A stretch of DNA of 34,809 nt, from positions 1 to 34,809 of the IMG/VR virus record IMGVR_UViG_3300037487_000470; one strand, written 5' to 3'. This DNA is from a virus. A program made the position numbers and the translations under genes. Position 1 is the stretch's first letter. The number at the start of each line of letters is the position of its first letter. The notes beneath the pieces were generated by a model. The model made no database searches and had not been told where the DNA came from. It was given only the letters and a program-made list of their open reading frames with translations. Of the stretch, positions 24,869-31,301 are shown one piece after another.

Positions 24869-25072
24869 TTATTTAATTATTTCGTATTCGTATGATATTA
24901 CACACCAACCCCATTCATCAGAAAGTATATCCGGCATACAATCTTCTATTTCCGCATCGGTTATGTTATCATTGTAATCAATTGGGAAATCAATCGTTGT
25001 TGGTAACATACAGATTTCATTATCTGTATCCCATACTATGTTACTTATTCTTACTATCTTATCTTTTTTCAT
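24869..25072 (-). CDS. Small acidic early protein (67 aa)
   Basis: The protein starts MKKDKIVRISNIVWDTDNEI and contains TDAEIEDCMPDILSDEWGWC, very acidic, ending VISYEYEIIK. It starts three bases after the helicase stop, so it is probably translated from the same message. The leader AAATAAGTTATGA is the same as that before the glycosyltransferase gene. An acidic DNA mimic or helicase partner is possible but unproven. The spacer 24768-24868 downstream may hold a weak hairpin (CCTCTA with TAGAGG). Confidence 0.5.
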   Translation of the reverse strand: MKKDKIVRISNIVWDTDNEICMLPTTIDFPIDYNDNITDAEIEDCMPDILSDEWGWCVISYEYEIIK

Positions 25073-25075
25073 AAC

Positions 25076-27073
25076 TTATTTTTTAATTGTGTTGAATAAA
25101 CCAGTTCTTCTTAATCTACGATACTCTTTAGGGTATTGTTTTCCGAATTCTTGTTTATTACCTACAAATGATTTCCATAATTGAATATATTCTTTATCGT
25201 TTGTACTAGAGCTTGATAAATGTTTTGTGTATTTTTCTATCCAAAATCCTTTTCTATAAAGGTACGTGTATACACCATTTTGTTTTTTCATGAAACTACT
25301 TTTATTTCCTTTGAAGGATTTTAATAAACTCAAACATTCTTTAGTATCATATTTGTTAAGTAATCGTTTCATATGAGAAGTATATTTTACATGTAAGTTA
25401 CGAGCAGTTAACCAACTTGAAATTGCTTGTTGTTCATTCTTAAATGACTTGTATAGTGTGTATGAATTACATATTTTTATTACCTCTTTTAATGACCTAT
25501 TACGATCTTGACTTCTTTCCATATGAGAAGTATACTTTTCTGATAATCCTTTTATTTGTAACCATTTTATGAGTTGTGGTTCCTCTTTAGAGAATAGTGT
25601 GTAGTTATCATACTTTTTAGTTATTTCTATAACCTCTTTTATTTCCCATGTCGAATTATCTCTTATACCATAGAATACATTACGAACCTCACCCAAAGTA
25701 GTTTCGGCAATTGTATCAAATCCACCATTGATTTTTTCATTTACTTTAGTAAGGAATTGCAAATCCAATTCAAATCCTAACTTTTTAGTTCTGATTGTTG
25801 GTTTGTAACTTACAGATGTATTACCACTTTTGTTTCGTTTAGTTTTGATAATGATACCATTTTTATTTCTACCATTGTAAGTAGAATACCCTTCCATATC
25901 GGTTAAGGTTAACATACCCTCAACTAAAGTCATATACCATTCCTCACTACCCTTTGGTGATACTTTGTAATACACTTTTCGTTTATTACTATTTGATATT
26001 CTCAATAACCTACCATACATTTGTAACATTGTATTTAAGTTTTGAGTGAAACTGAAATCAATGATATTCATTAACTCCGGTATATTGAAACCAATTCTAC
26101 CTCTATCCACACATATCAATAGTTTCATATTACTATCCTCTTTGAACAACATAAATAATTCACTATCACTATCACTTTCACTATGAGATAACAATACTTT
26201 ATTTTTCAAACCTTTGATGTTATTTAACTTTTTGTAGAAGGTATCTGCTTGGTTTTTTGACTTACAAAACAATATAGTTTTATCTAAGTCATTGAACATT
26301 TGTGAGATTTTAGTATTACTTAATCTACCATTCTCATATCCTAATTTAGATAACATTTCTTTGAATACTTTATCTAATGAAGATGTATTTAATTTAGTAT
26401 TATTTACAATACTTTCTTTAACCTCATCATTTTTGTCAAAATCCTTATTACTTAATTCATAAGTTGAAGATACTACCTCAATTTTTACATTACTAACCAA
26501 TCCTAATTCATATAATTCCATAACAGGAACTAACATAAACTCATACTTATTACCTTCGGCAATGAATTTTGATGGAGTACCGGTAAGTAGATATTGTTGT
26601 GTAGGTTTACACCAATCCAATACTGATTGAATAGTTTGTTTGAAATACCATTCGTGGGCCTCATCCAATATGAATGTATGTATCTTAGGTAATAACTCAT
26701 AGTTTCTTTGTAAGGTTTGTGGTAATACTATAATCACATTACACCCCTTATCTCTGATACTATCAATCAAATCTCTTTTACTTTTACACACACAATAGTT
26801 GAACGATGGATTGAACTTTACTAACTCTGTTTCAAAGTTATCTCTCAATATCGTTTTACTCGCAGGAACCAACAATGTTTTGTGTTTCTTATTAGTTGGT
26901 TCTGAATAGAACATTTCCAATTTCATAAGAGTAGTAATTGTTTTACCGGCAGATGTACCCATACCCACAACAATAGGTTTCTTATTGTTTGAATATTTTG
27001 GATTAGTTAAGAACTCCTTTTGATAAGGTAATTCATTTAACCCTCTTTGTTTAATAATACTTTTGTAACTCAT
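25076..27073 (-). CDS. SF2 DEAH-box helicase with C-terminal repeats (665 aa)
   Basis: The core has Walker A GMGTSAGKT (37-45), DEAH (137-140), motif III TGTPS (164-168), and a second RecA-like domain with ILFCKSKNQADTFYKKL (267-283), CVDRGRIGFNIPELMN (321-336) and motif VI QMYGRLLR (351-358). It is therefore an ATP-driven DNA or RNA translocase. Residues about 488-660 hold four imperfect repeats of 30-40 residues with the pattern F..........WL....L..KYTSHM.R (KYTSHM at 513-518 and 563-568, KYTKHL at 614-619), like short DNA-binding repeats in some phage nucleases. It is the only recognisable replication-type protein in the window and may open the nearby putative origin or restart forks. A role in restriction-like defence is less likely as no nuclease domain is seen. 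Confidence 0.85.
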   Translation of the reverse strand: MSYKSIIKQRGLNELPYQKEFLTNPKYSNNKKPIVVGMGTSAGKTITTLMKLEMFYSEPTNKKHKTLLVPASKTILRDNFETELVKFNPSFNYCVCKSKRDLIDSIRDKGCNVIIVLPQTLQRNYELLPKIHTFILDEAHEWYFKQTIQSVLDWCKPTQQYLLTGTPSKFIAEGNKYEFMLVPVMELYELGLVSNVKIEVVSSTYELSNKDFDKNDEVKESIVNNTKLNTSSLDKVFKEMLSKLGYENGRLSNTKISQMFNDLDKTILFCKSKNQADTFYKKLNNIKGLKNKVLLSHSESDSDSELFMLFKEDSNMKLLICVDRGRIGFNIPELMNIIDFSFTQNLNTMLQMYGRLLRISNSNKRKVYYKVSPKGSEEWYMTLVEGMLTLTDMEGYSTYNGRNKNGIIIKTKRNKSGNTSVSYKPTIRTKKLGFELDLQFLTKVNEKINGGFDTIAETTLGEVRNVFYGIRDNSTWEIKEVIEITKKYDNYTLFSKEEPQLIKWLQIKGLSEKYTSHMERSQDRNRSLKEVIKICNSYTLYKSFKNEQQAISSWLTARNLHVKYTSHMKRLLNKYDTKECLSLLKSFKGNKSSFMKKQNGVYTYLYRKGFWIEKYTKHLSSSSTNDKEYIQLWKSFVGNKQEFGKQYPKEYRRLRRTGLFNTIKK

Positions 27074-27096
27074 ATTTTTTCTTTTTAATTAAAATA

Positions 27097-27120
27097 ATTG
27101 GGGGAACTTAATCCCCCAAT
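27097..27120 (-). terminator. Hairpin between early genes (8-bp GC-rich stem)
   Basis: ATTGGGGG (27097-27104) pairs with CCCCCAAT (27113-27120), loop of 8. On the minus strand it is followed by TATTTTAATT. It lies 4 bases after the stop of the 185-residue gene and just before the helicase start, so it may be a weak terminator or an RNA-stabilising element. Confidence 0.6.
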
Positions 27121-27123
27121 CTT

Positions 27124-27681
27124 TTAGAACACTACTTTCATATTATCTATTTTATTTTGTAATTTAGATATTCTGTTCTTTAACTCTTTCAGTTCCTTTT
27201 TAGTTTCAGTAGGAATGATGGAATTCCAATCGTTTTGGTATCTGTTTCTATAATCAACCCATTTCAATTTGTACAAAGGATAAGTTTCACCTTTAACAAA
27301 TACATCACTACCATTTACTTTGAACCAATCCCACTTTGTAGTAAGAAACTTTGTGTAGTTATCACCCTTACACATTGTTTTACCTTCGTACTTAGTGAAC
27401 CCAATTTTTCGGTAGATACAACCTAATGTACCACACGAAGTAGGAAGTGCAGTACCTTTTAACTTTACTACATCTCTGAAGTTTGGTTTCTTTAATTTAT
27501 CCAAACATTCAATTACGAAAGGGATATAACCCATCAGTTGTAACTTACCCAAATTTTCAGAAGTAACATCTTCTTCTTTCAATAGGTTTCCCTCTCTATC
27601 TCTGATAGGATAATAACCAAATTGAACTTTGAATACTTTGTTGAAGATTTCGGTTTGGTTTTTAGAATAATTCTGTTTCAT
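27124..27681 (-). CDS. Unknown early protein (185 aa)
   Basis: It starts MKQNYSKNQTEIFNKVFKVQ, with VKLKGTALPTSCGTLGCIYR in the middle and a C-terminal coiled coil (KKELKELKNRISKLQNKIDN). It is basic and could bind nucleic acid; being directly upstream of the helicase it could be a loader or initiator, but no family motif supports that. Its start region, from the A-run before the ATG through AGAATTATTCTAAAAA, is almost the same as that of the gene at 28185-28499. Confidence 0.5.
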   Translation of the reverse strand: MKQNYSKNQTEIFNKVFKVQFGYYPIRDREGNLLKEEDVTSENLGKLQLMGYIPFVIECLDKLKKPNFRDVVKLKGTALPTSCGTLGCIYRKIGFTKYEGKTMCKGDNYTKFLTTKWDWFKVNGSDVFVKGETYPLYKLKWVDYRNRYQNDWNSIIPTETKKELKELKNRISKLQNKIDNMKVVF

Positions 27682-27735
27682 ACTTTTTTTTGTTTCGTTG
27701 TTACCTACGATACTTAGAGGTTTATATTAAAATAG

Positions 27736-27753
27736 TGGGGGATTTCTCCCCCA
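27736..27753 (-). terminator. GAAA-tetraloop hairpin after the 113-aa gene (28-bp repeat copy 1)
   Basis: Minus strand: TGGGGGA-GAAA-TCCCCCA followed by CTATTTTAATA. The 28 bases 27727-27754 are identical to 28141-28168. The stem starts 4 bases after the gene's stop. The T-rich tail is short, so it may process or stabilise mRNA rather than fully stop transcription. Confidence 0.6.
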
Positions 27754-27757
27754 TATA

Positions 27758-28099
27758 TTACTTTCGTAATCTTTCAATACCACATATATCAGCGGTAATA
27801 TCTAATTGTTTTCTAATGAAACTACATAGTGTTTTCAATTCAATGTTTTCATAGTGAACATTCGCAATTTCAGTTTCAACTACCGGACCAAATGAATGTC
27901 CGAACTGAAACTTTACCAATGGTAATTGGTTATTATCCAATTCATTGTTCACTTTGATAGTGAAAACGAAATCATCACCACCTCTGTTACTTTGATAAAG
28001 GAACTCTGTGTAGTATTTTTGTTCCTTAACCTTACCCTGATAAGATAAATACTTTGAGATTGATTTCAATGTACCATCGTTTAATCTTTGAACTTTCAT
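27758..28099 (-). CDS. Unknown early protein (113 aa)
   Basis: It starts MKVQRLNDGTLKSISKYLSY, then strands (DFVFTIKVNNEL, PLVKFQFGHSFGPVVETEI) and a C-terminal helix (LKTLCSFIRKQLDITADICG). The fold looks alpha/beta, with no motif I know. The leader contains ACCT-(10)-AGGT followed by TAACC, like that of the genes at 28974 and 27681, and the gene ends at a conserved hairpin, so it seems to be controlled as a single unit. Confidence 0.5.
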   Translation of the reverse strand: MKVQRLNDGTLKSISKYLSYQGKVKEQKYYTEFLYQSNRGGDDFVFTIKVNNELDNNQLPLVKFQFGHSFGPVVETEIANVHYENIELKTLCSFIRKQLDITADICGIERLRK

Positions 28100-28149
28100 A
28101 ATCTAATTGGTTAACCTACTCACCAAAAGGTTTTTGTTTATTAAAATAG

Positions 28150-28167
28150 TGGGGGATTTCTCCCCCA
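28150..28167 (-). terminator. GAAA-tetraloop hairpin after the 104-aa gene (28-bp repeat copy 2)
   Basis: Same TGGGGGA-GAAA-TCCCCCA hairpin as at 27736-27753, in an identical 28-base block (28141-28168), about 17 bases after the stop at 28185. Confidence 0.6.
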
Positions 28168-28184
28168 TTGGTTTGTTTTATTGA

Positions 28185-28499
28185 TTATGATAATATTTGC
28201 AAATACTCATCAACATTACCAACATTTACCTTACTATCTTTGTAATCAAAATACAATTTAGCAAATCCTTTGAATGGTTTTTTTCTTGCAACTATATCAT
28301 TACCCCACATTTCATATAATTCATCAAATGATACATTGGGAACATTTTTACCCTCACATACGGAAGGTTCACATATATCAGCTAACATATTAGCTAACAA
28401 TATCATAAACGGAGTCCATTGTGCGTTTTGTTTAGTTGATTTTTTCATAGTGTTTTTCGTTGTAGTTTTTTTTACTTTTTTAGAATAATTCTTTTTCAT
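28185..28499 (-). CDS. Unknown early protein with basic N-terminus (104 aa)
   Basis: The first 28 residues are Lys/Thr/Asn-rich (MKKNYSKKVKKTTTKNTMKK) and probably disordered; the rest is helical (WTPFMILLANMLADICEPSV, FKGFAKLYFDYKDSKVNVGN). The basic tail suggests nucleic acid binding. The start region is shared with the gene at 27124-27681. No family recognised. Confidence 0.5.
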   Translation of the reverse strand: MKKNYSKKVKKTTTKNTMKKSTKQNAQWTPFMILLANMLADICEPSVCEGKNVPNVSFDELYEMWGNDIVARKKPFKGFAKLYFDYKDSKVNVGNVDEYLQILS

Positions 28500-28521
28500 A
28501 CTTTTTTTTTGTTTATTAAAA

Positions 28522-28974
28522 TTATAGGTAATAGTATTTATTACCTATCTTAACTAATTCTTTCTTTTCTTTAATTTCCTCATTAATCCAAATACCATTG
28601 TTACATTCCCAAATTGTTAAGATACTCCAATCACACCAATAATTAGGTTTTATATCTTTAGTATCTTTCCACGCATTTTTATTCTTATCACCCAATACGA
28701 TAATACAATTATGTGTATCGTTTACATAGAATAAATGATTATGTTGGTATTTTTCAGTTTTACCTCTTAAACCCATAATACATTGATTAGTTAAGTTTTT
28801 AGGTAAGTTATCATATAAAGGATTATATACCCAACAATCCTCAAAAATATCAAATAAATCTTTACCATTAAATCGTTGGTTTAATCTATCTAACATATGA
28901 TTAGATACACCCACACTCATATAATCACCTCTTTCTTTTTTTGTAGGGATTTGAATATTACTATTATAACTCAT
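28522..28974 (-). CDS. Unknown protein, first gene of the early module (150 aa)
   Basis: ATG 28974 follows a leader containing an ACCT-(10)-AGGT element and a GGGG-ATGTA-CCCC hairpin. The protein has SVGVSNHMLDRLNQRFNGKD (about 20-39), then beta strands HNHLFYVNDTHNCIIVLGDK and many Trp (NYWCDWSILTIWECNNGIWI). An internal ATG (codon 19) is an alternative start. As the gene nearest the putative origin it may be an early take-over or replication-initiation protein; nothing in it proves this. Confidence 0.5.
   Translation of the reverse strand: MSYNSNIQIPTKKERGDYMSVGVSNHMLDRLNQRFNGKDLFDIFEDCWVYNPLYDNLPKNLTNQCIMGLRGKTEKYQHNHLFYVNDTHNCIIVLGDKNKNAWKDTKDIKPNYWCDWSILTIWECNNGIWINEEIKEKKELVKIGNKYYYL
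28524..28548 (-). terminator. 10-bp hairpin overlapping the 3' end of the first early gene
   Basis: ATAGGTAATA (28524-28533) pairs perfectly with TATTACCTAT (28539-28548), loop of 5. It covers the last codons and is followed on the minus strand by TTTTAATAAAC, the same tail found after the other early hairpins. Confidence 0.5.
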
Positions 28975-29114
28975 ATTTTGAATGGTTTACCTTTACTCCA
29001 ATAGGTTTTTATATGTAAGGTAGGGGTACATCCCCAACCGATAATACATAAAGATACACCCATTTTTTGGATATTCCTACTGCTTTTGGAACTATTTTTG
29101 GGGTTTTTTGTAAC

Positions 29115-29312
29115 TTGTTGATTATCAATGAGTTATAAAGTGTTGATTATCAACGACTTATGAAGTATTTGATGAGTGGTAAAATAGATGGATAAGCGGT
29201 AAAATAAGGTGACGAATGGTAATATATGTAATTTGTTGATAATCAATGAGTTACGTCTTATACACATTTTATCAACGACTTATGTATATAAAAATTTATG
29301 TATATATAACCC
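29115..29312. other. Putative origin of replication
   Basis: The gene-free stretch 28975-29435 holds a dense set of repeats. Unit A (29115-29162) and unit B (29233-29284) each contain a TTGTTGATWATCAATGAGTT block followed by ATCAACGACTTATG; the core TTGATWATCAA is a palindrome. Between them are three 20-base direct repeats (29171-29230). Unit B encloses TTATACACA (29258-29266), a perfect match to the DnaA box TTATNCACA, and an AT-rich tract follows (29281-29309). Iterons, DnaA box and AT-rich DNA together are the classic parts of an origin. A regulator-binding array is the alternative. Confidence 0.6.
29171..29230 (+). repeat. Three 20-bp iteron-like direct repeats
   Basis: Copies at 29171, 29191 and 29211 start GATGAGTGGTAAAATA, GATAAGCGGTAAAATA and GACGAATGGTAATATA. 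The period is exactly 20 bases, about two helical turns, so a bound protein would sit on one face of the DNA. Confidence 0.7.
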
Positions 29313-29327
29313 ATTGATAAAGGACAC

Positions 29328-29352
29328 AAAAAAACCCTTTTTTAAGGGGTTT
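29328..29352 (-). terminator. Terminator of the late operon
   Basis: Minus strand: AAACCCC-TTAAAAAA-GGGTTT followed by a run of T (29334-29328). It lies about 85 bases beyond the last late gene (29436). A second, weaker hairpin (TTAGGTT/AACCTAA, 29401-29426) lies right after that gene's stop. Confidence 0.65.
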
Positions 29353-29435
29353 AATTTAGTTTGGTATGTTTACCTTATTTAGAGTTTATCCGTTCTTATT
29401 TTAGGTTATAATAGGTAAGAACCTAATCCTGATTC

Positions 29436-29555
29436 CTATCTACCTTGTCCAACATTCTTTTTTGTTGGTTTATCTTTTGGACCTGAACCTTTCTTTGCTT
29501 TTCCTTTCTTTTTACTCTTTAGCACTTTTACTGCCGCGTTCATTCCTTTTGCCAT
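29436..29555 (-). CDS. Tiny Lys-rich protein (39 aa)
   Basis: I read this by hand: ATG 29555, stop TAG 29436. The product starts MAKGMNAAVKVLKSKKKGKA and ends with NVGQGR; about a third is Lys, with no acidic patch. It starts directly after the stop of the membrane/coiled-coil gene. Small, strongly basic proteins occur in many phages and may bind DNA in the head or nucleic acid in the cell. It is the last gene of the late operon. Real by spacing and composition; role unknown. Confidence 0.55.
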   Translation of the reverse strand: MAKGMNAAVKVLKSKKKGKAKKGSGPKDKPTKKNVGQGR

Positions 29556-29837
29556 TTATATACTTTTATTTTTACTTTGTGTTTGTAAGAATGCAATTTC
29601 AGTTTGTAGTTTTGCTACTTCGGTTGATAGATGTAATACTAATGCTCTTAGTTCATCTTTTTCATTACTATTTCTTTCTAATAGAGCTTCTAATTTAGTT
29701 ATTCTGCTTTGACAATCATTTCTGATATATCTTTCATCATCCTCTTTATGTGATGCTCTTTTCTCAAAGTATTTCCACGCATTCACACCACCTAAAGTAG
29801 AAACTATTGTAATTAAAACTGTATATATATTTTCCAT
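29556..29837 (-). CDS. Membrane-anchored coiled-coil protein, possible holin or spanin-like (93 aa)
   Basis: A hydrophobic N-terminal segment (about 5-20, YTVLITIVSTLGGVNA) is followed by a charged region and a long coiled coil (ITKLEALLERNSNEKDELRA, LVLHLSTEVAKLQTEIAFLQ). One membrane segment plus a coiled coil fits several small lysis proteins and occurs late in this operon, where lysis genes often are. However, no endolysin lies next to it, so the lysis role is inference. Confidence 0.5.
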   Translation of the reverse strand: MENIYTVLITIVSTLGGVNAWKYFEKRASHKEDDERYIRNDCQSRITKLEALLERNSNEKDELRALVLHLSTEVAKLQTEIAFLQTQSKNKSI

Positions 29838-29847
29838 TACTTATCTT

Positions 29848-30645
29848 TTAGAAACAAGCATCTATCGTACTCAATGTGTTGTAATTGTTTGTAACTTCTT
29901 CTGGCGTTAATACTCTATTATATAAAATTATATCACTCATTGTTCCTTTGAAATAAGTTGCATCACTATTCGCGTTAAAACCAAATGTTAACGAGCCAGT
30001 AGATACACTAAAAACAGCTATATCAGAAAGTGCTGAACTTGATACAAATGTTTCATTATAATATGCAAATGCTTGGTTTGTTGTACTATTTACTGTCATA
30101 GTGTATAATATTTTAGTTGCAGGAGTATTTGTAACATCGTAGTTTCTATCTTGTCCACCTACATCTCTAAATACTAATTTTTGTCCTAAAGGTCCGTATA
30201 TTGTATCCCATCCATCTTCAAAATCAGTTTTACAAAATAAATCTCTATTTGAACCTGTATTATAAAAAGTACCATACCACTGCATTGTCCAACTACTACT
30301 CGGAGTTGCGGTTAGAGAAGCAGTATAAGTTAAAAAGTTATCCGTTCCGTTGAATGCTAATCCTAATGAGCCACTCTGTACTAATGCACTTCCGCTTACT
30401 AATGCGTGATTACCATTACCACTTACATCATACCATACTGAGCCACTCATTGAACAACATCTATTGTATAATACTAATCCCTCAGAAACAATTGTTGATG
30501 GTGGACATGTAGTTGATGTTGATGTTGTAGTAGTAGTTGATGTTGATGTTGTAGTAGTTGTAGTAGTTGATACCGGAGCATCACCTCTACCTATTCTACT
30601 ACCCATTGCACTACTTAAAATTATATTTTCAAAAGTGTTTATCAT
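29848..30645 (-). CDS. LamG-domain virion protein with Thr/Ser linker (265 aa)
   Basis: A short N-terminal segment (about 1-25, TFENIILSSAMGSRIGRGDA) may dock to the virion. Residues 26-46 are almost all Thr and Ser. The LamG/concanavalin-like domain (about 50-263) has WYDVSGNGNHALVSGSALVQ, SSSWTMQWYGTF, GWDTIYGPLGQKLVFRD and FGFNANSDATYFKGTMSDII. About half its residues match the second LamG domain of the 506-residue protein by eye, so one copy came from the other or both from a common source. It is probably a surface protein that binds glycans. One base separates it from the 93-residue spike-base-like gene. Confidence 0.7.
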   Translation of the reverse strand: MINTFENIILSSAMGSRIGRGDAPVSTTTTTTTSTSTTTTTSTSTTCPPSTIVSEGLVLYNRCCSMSGSVWYDVSGNGNHALVSGSALVQSGSLGLAFNGTDNFLTYTASLTATPSSSWTMQWYGTFYNTGSNRDLFCKTDFEDGWDTIYGPLGQKLVFRDVGGQDRNYDVTNTPATKILYTMTVNSTTNQAFAYYNETFVSSSALSDIAVFSVSTGSLTFGFNANSDATYFKGTMSDIILYNRVLTPEEVTNNYNTLSTIDACF

Positions 30646-30646
30646 A

Positions 30647-30928
30647 CTATCTTAATACTACAATGTTTGCCGCTGTTGTTGATGCCGATACCGCTGTAAA
30701 TATACCTGGGATAAATCCACTTGCAGATACAAAAGTAAGTATTGAACCATCTACTGTTTTAGCAACCAATGTTCCAACTTGTCCTACATACAATCCACCT
30801 GCTACAAATCCAAAAGAAGGACTTGAGAATGATGCACTTGCAAATGCTGAACCTGATGTTACAGTAACACCTGCTCCACCACTAAATTGTGGGTTGGTAC
30901 TATACTGTTGTTGATTTTCTATTTTCAT
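30647..30928 (-). CDS. Small beta-rich virion protein, spike-base-like (93 aa)
   Basis: The motif order LYVGQVGTLVAKTVDGSILT (about 46-65), FVSASGFIPGIFTAVSASTT then AANIVVLR matches a small conserved virion domain ('d..G.l.v...dG....f..v..G..lp....rv..tgTta..ivaL') found in many phages and described as spike base protein. The match is from memory, not a search. The start at 30928 follows a TTTGTTAAAT motif. It lies next to the LamG protein, which could be held by it. Confidence 0.55.
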   Translation of the reverse strand: MKIENQQQYSTNPQFSGGAGVTVTSGSAFASASFSSPSFGFVAGGLYVGQVGTLVAKTVDGSILTFVSASGFIPGIFTAVSASTTAANIVVLR

Positions 30929-30945
30929 TTTCTTTTTATTTTCTT

Positions 30946-30959
30946 ATTTAACAAATATT
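30946..30959 (-). promoter_or_regulatory. Putative late promoter AATATTTGTTAAAT
   Basis: Minus-strand AATATTTGTTAAAT ends 17 bases before the ATG at 30928. From this motif to the ATG the sequence is almost the same as before the scaffold gene at 15935. No good -33 TTTG is seen. Confidence 0.45.
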
Positions 30960-30968
30960 ATTATAATT

Positions 30969-31301
30969 TTACTTAACTATGTATAATTTGTTTTCAAATC
31001 TACATTTACTTACTGTCTGTAATGATAGTGTTCTCCACTTTGCTCTGCCCGTTAAAGATGTTAGTGTTGTTTGAATATTAAACATACCTTCACTTTCTTT
31101 TGTATCACTTGCTTCATTACCTACATACGCTCCTTCATCCCACCACATCCAATAGTAATCGTTATTACCCTCTAAGGTTTCCCACGCTACTCTTATCTTA
31201 TTACCTCTATCACTACTCTCTAATAGGTCCTGAAACTCACTAAGTGATATAGTTTGAGGTGCAAACTGAATAATCTTTTTATGTACTAAATTATTCGTCA
31301 T
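30969..31301 (-). CDS. Unknown small protein after the protease (110 aa)
   Basis: I use ATG 31301 (MTNNLVHKKIIQFAPQTISL), which follows AAAAAGAAAAAGA; an upstream GTG at 31331 would add ten residues. The gene overlaps the protease's end by 11 bases. The protein has SLSEFQDLLESSDRGNKIRV and a Trp-rich strand YYWMWWDEGAY. The fold may be SH3-like beta. It could be a head or neck component by position. No family recognised. Confidence 0.45.
   Translation of the reverse strand: MTNNLVHKKIIQFAPQTISLSEFQDLLESSDRGNKIRVAWETLEGNNDYYWMWWDEGAYVGNEASDTKESEGMFNIQTTLTSLTGRAKWRTLSLQTVSKCRFENKLYIVK

Noticed and set aside
29115-29312. CRISPR array
   Set aside because: The 20-bp units are directly adjacent with no unique spacers, and there are no cas genes.
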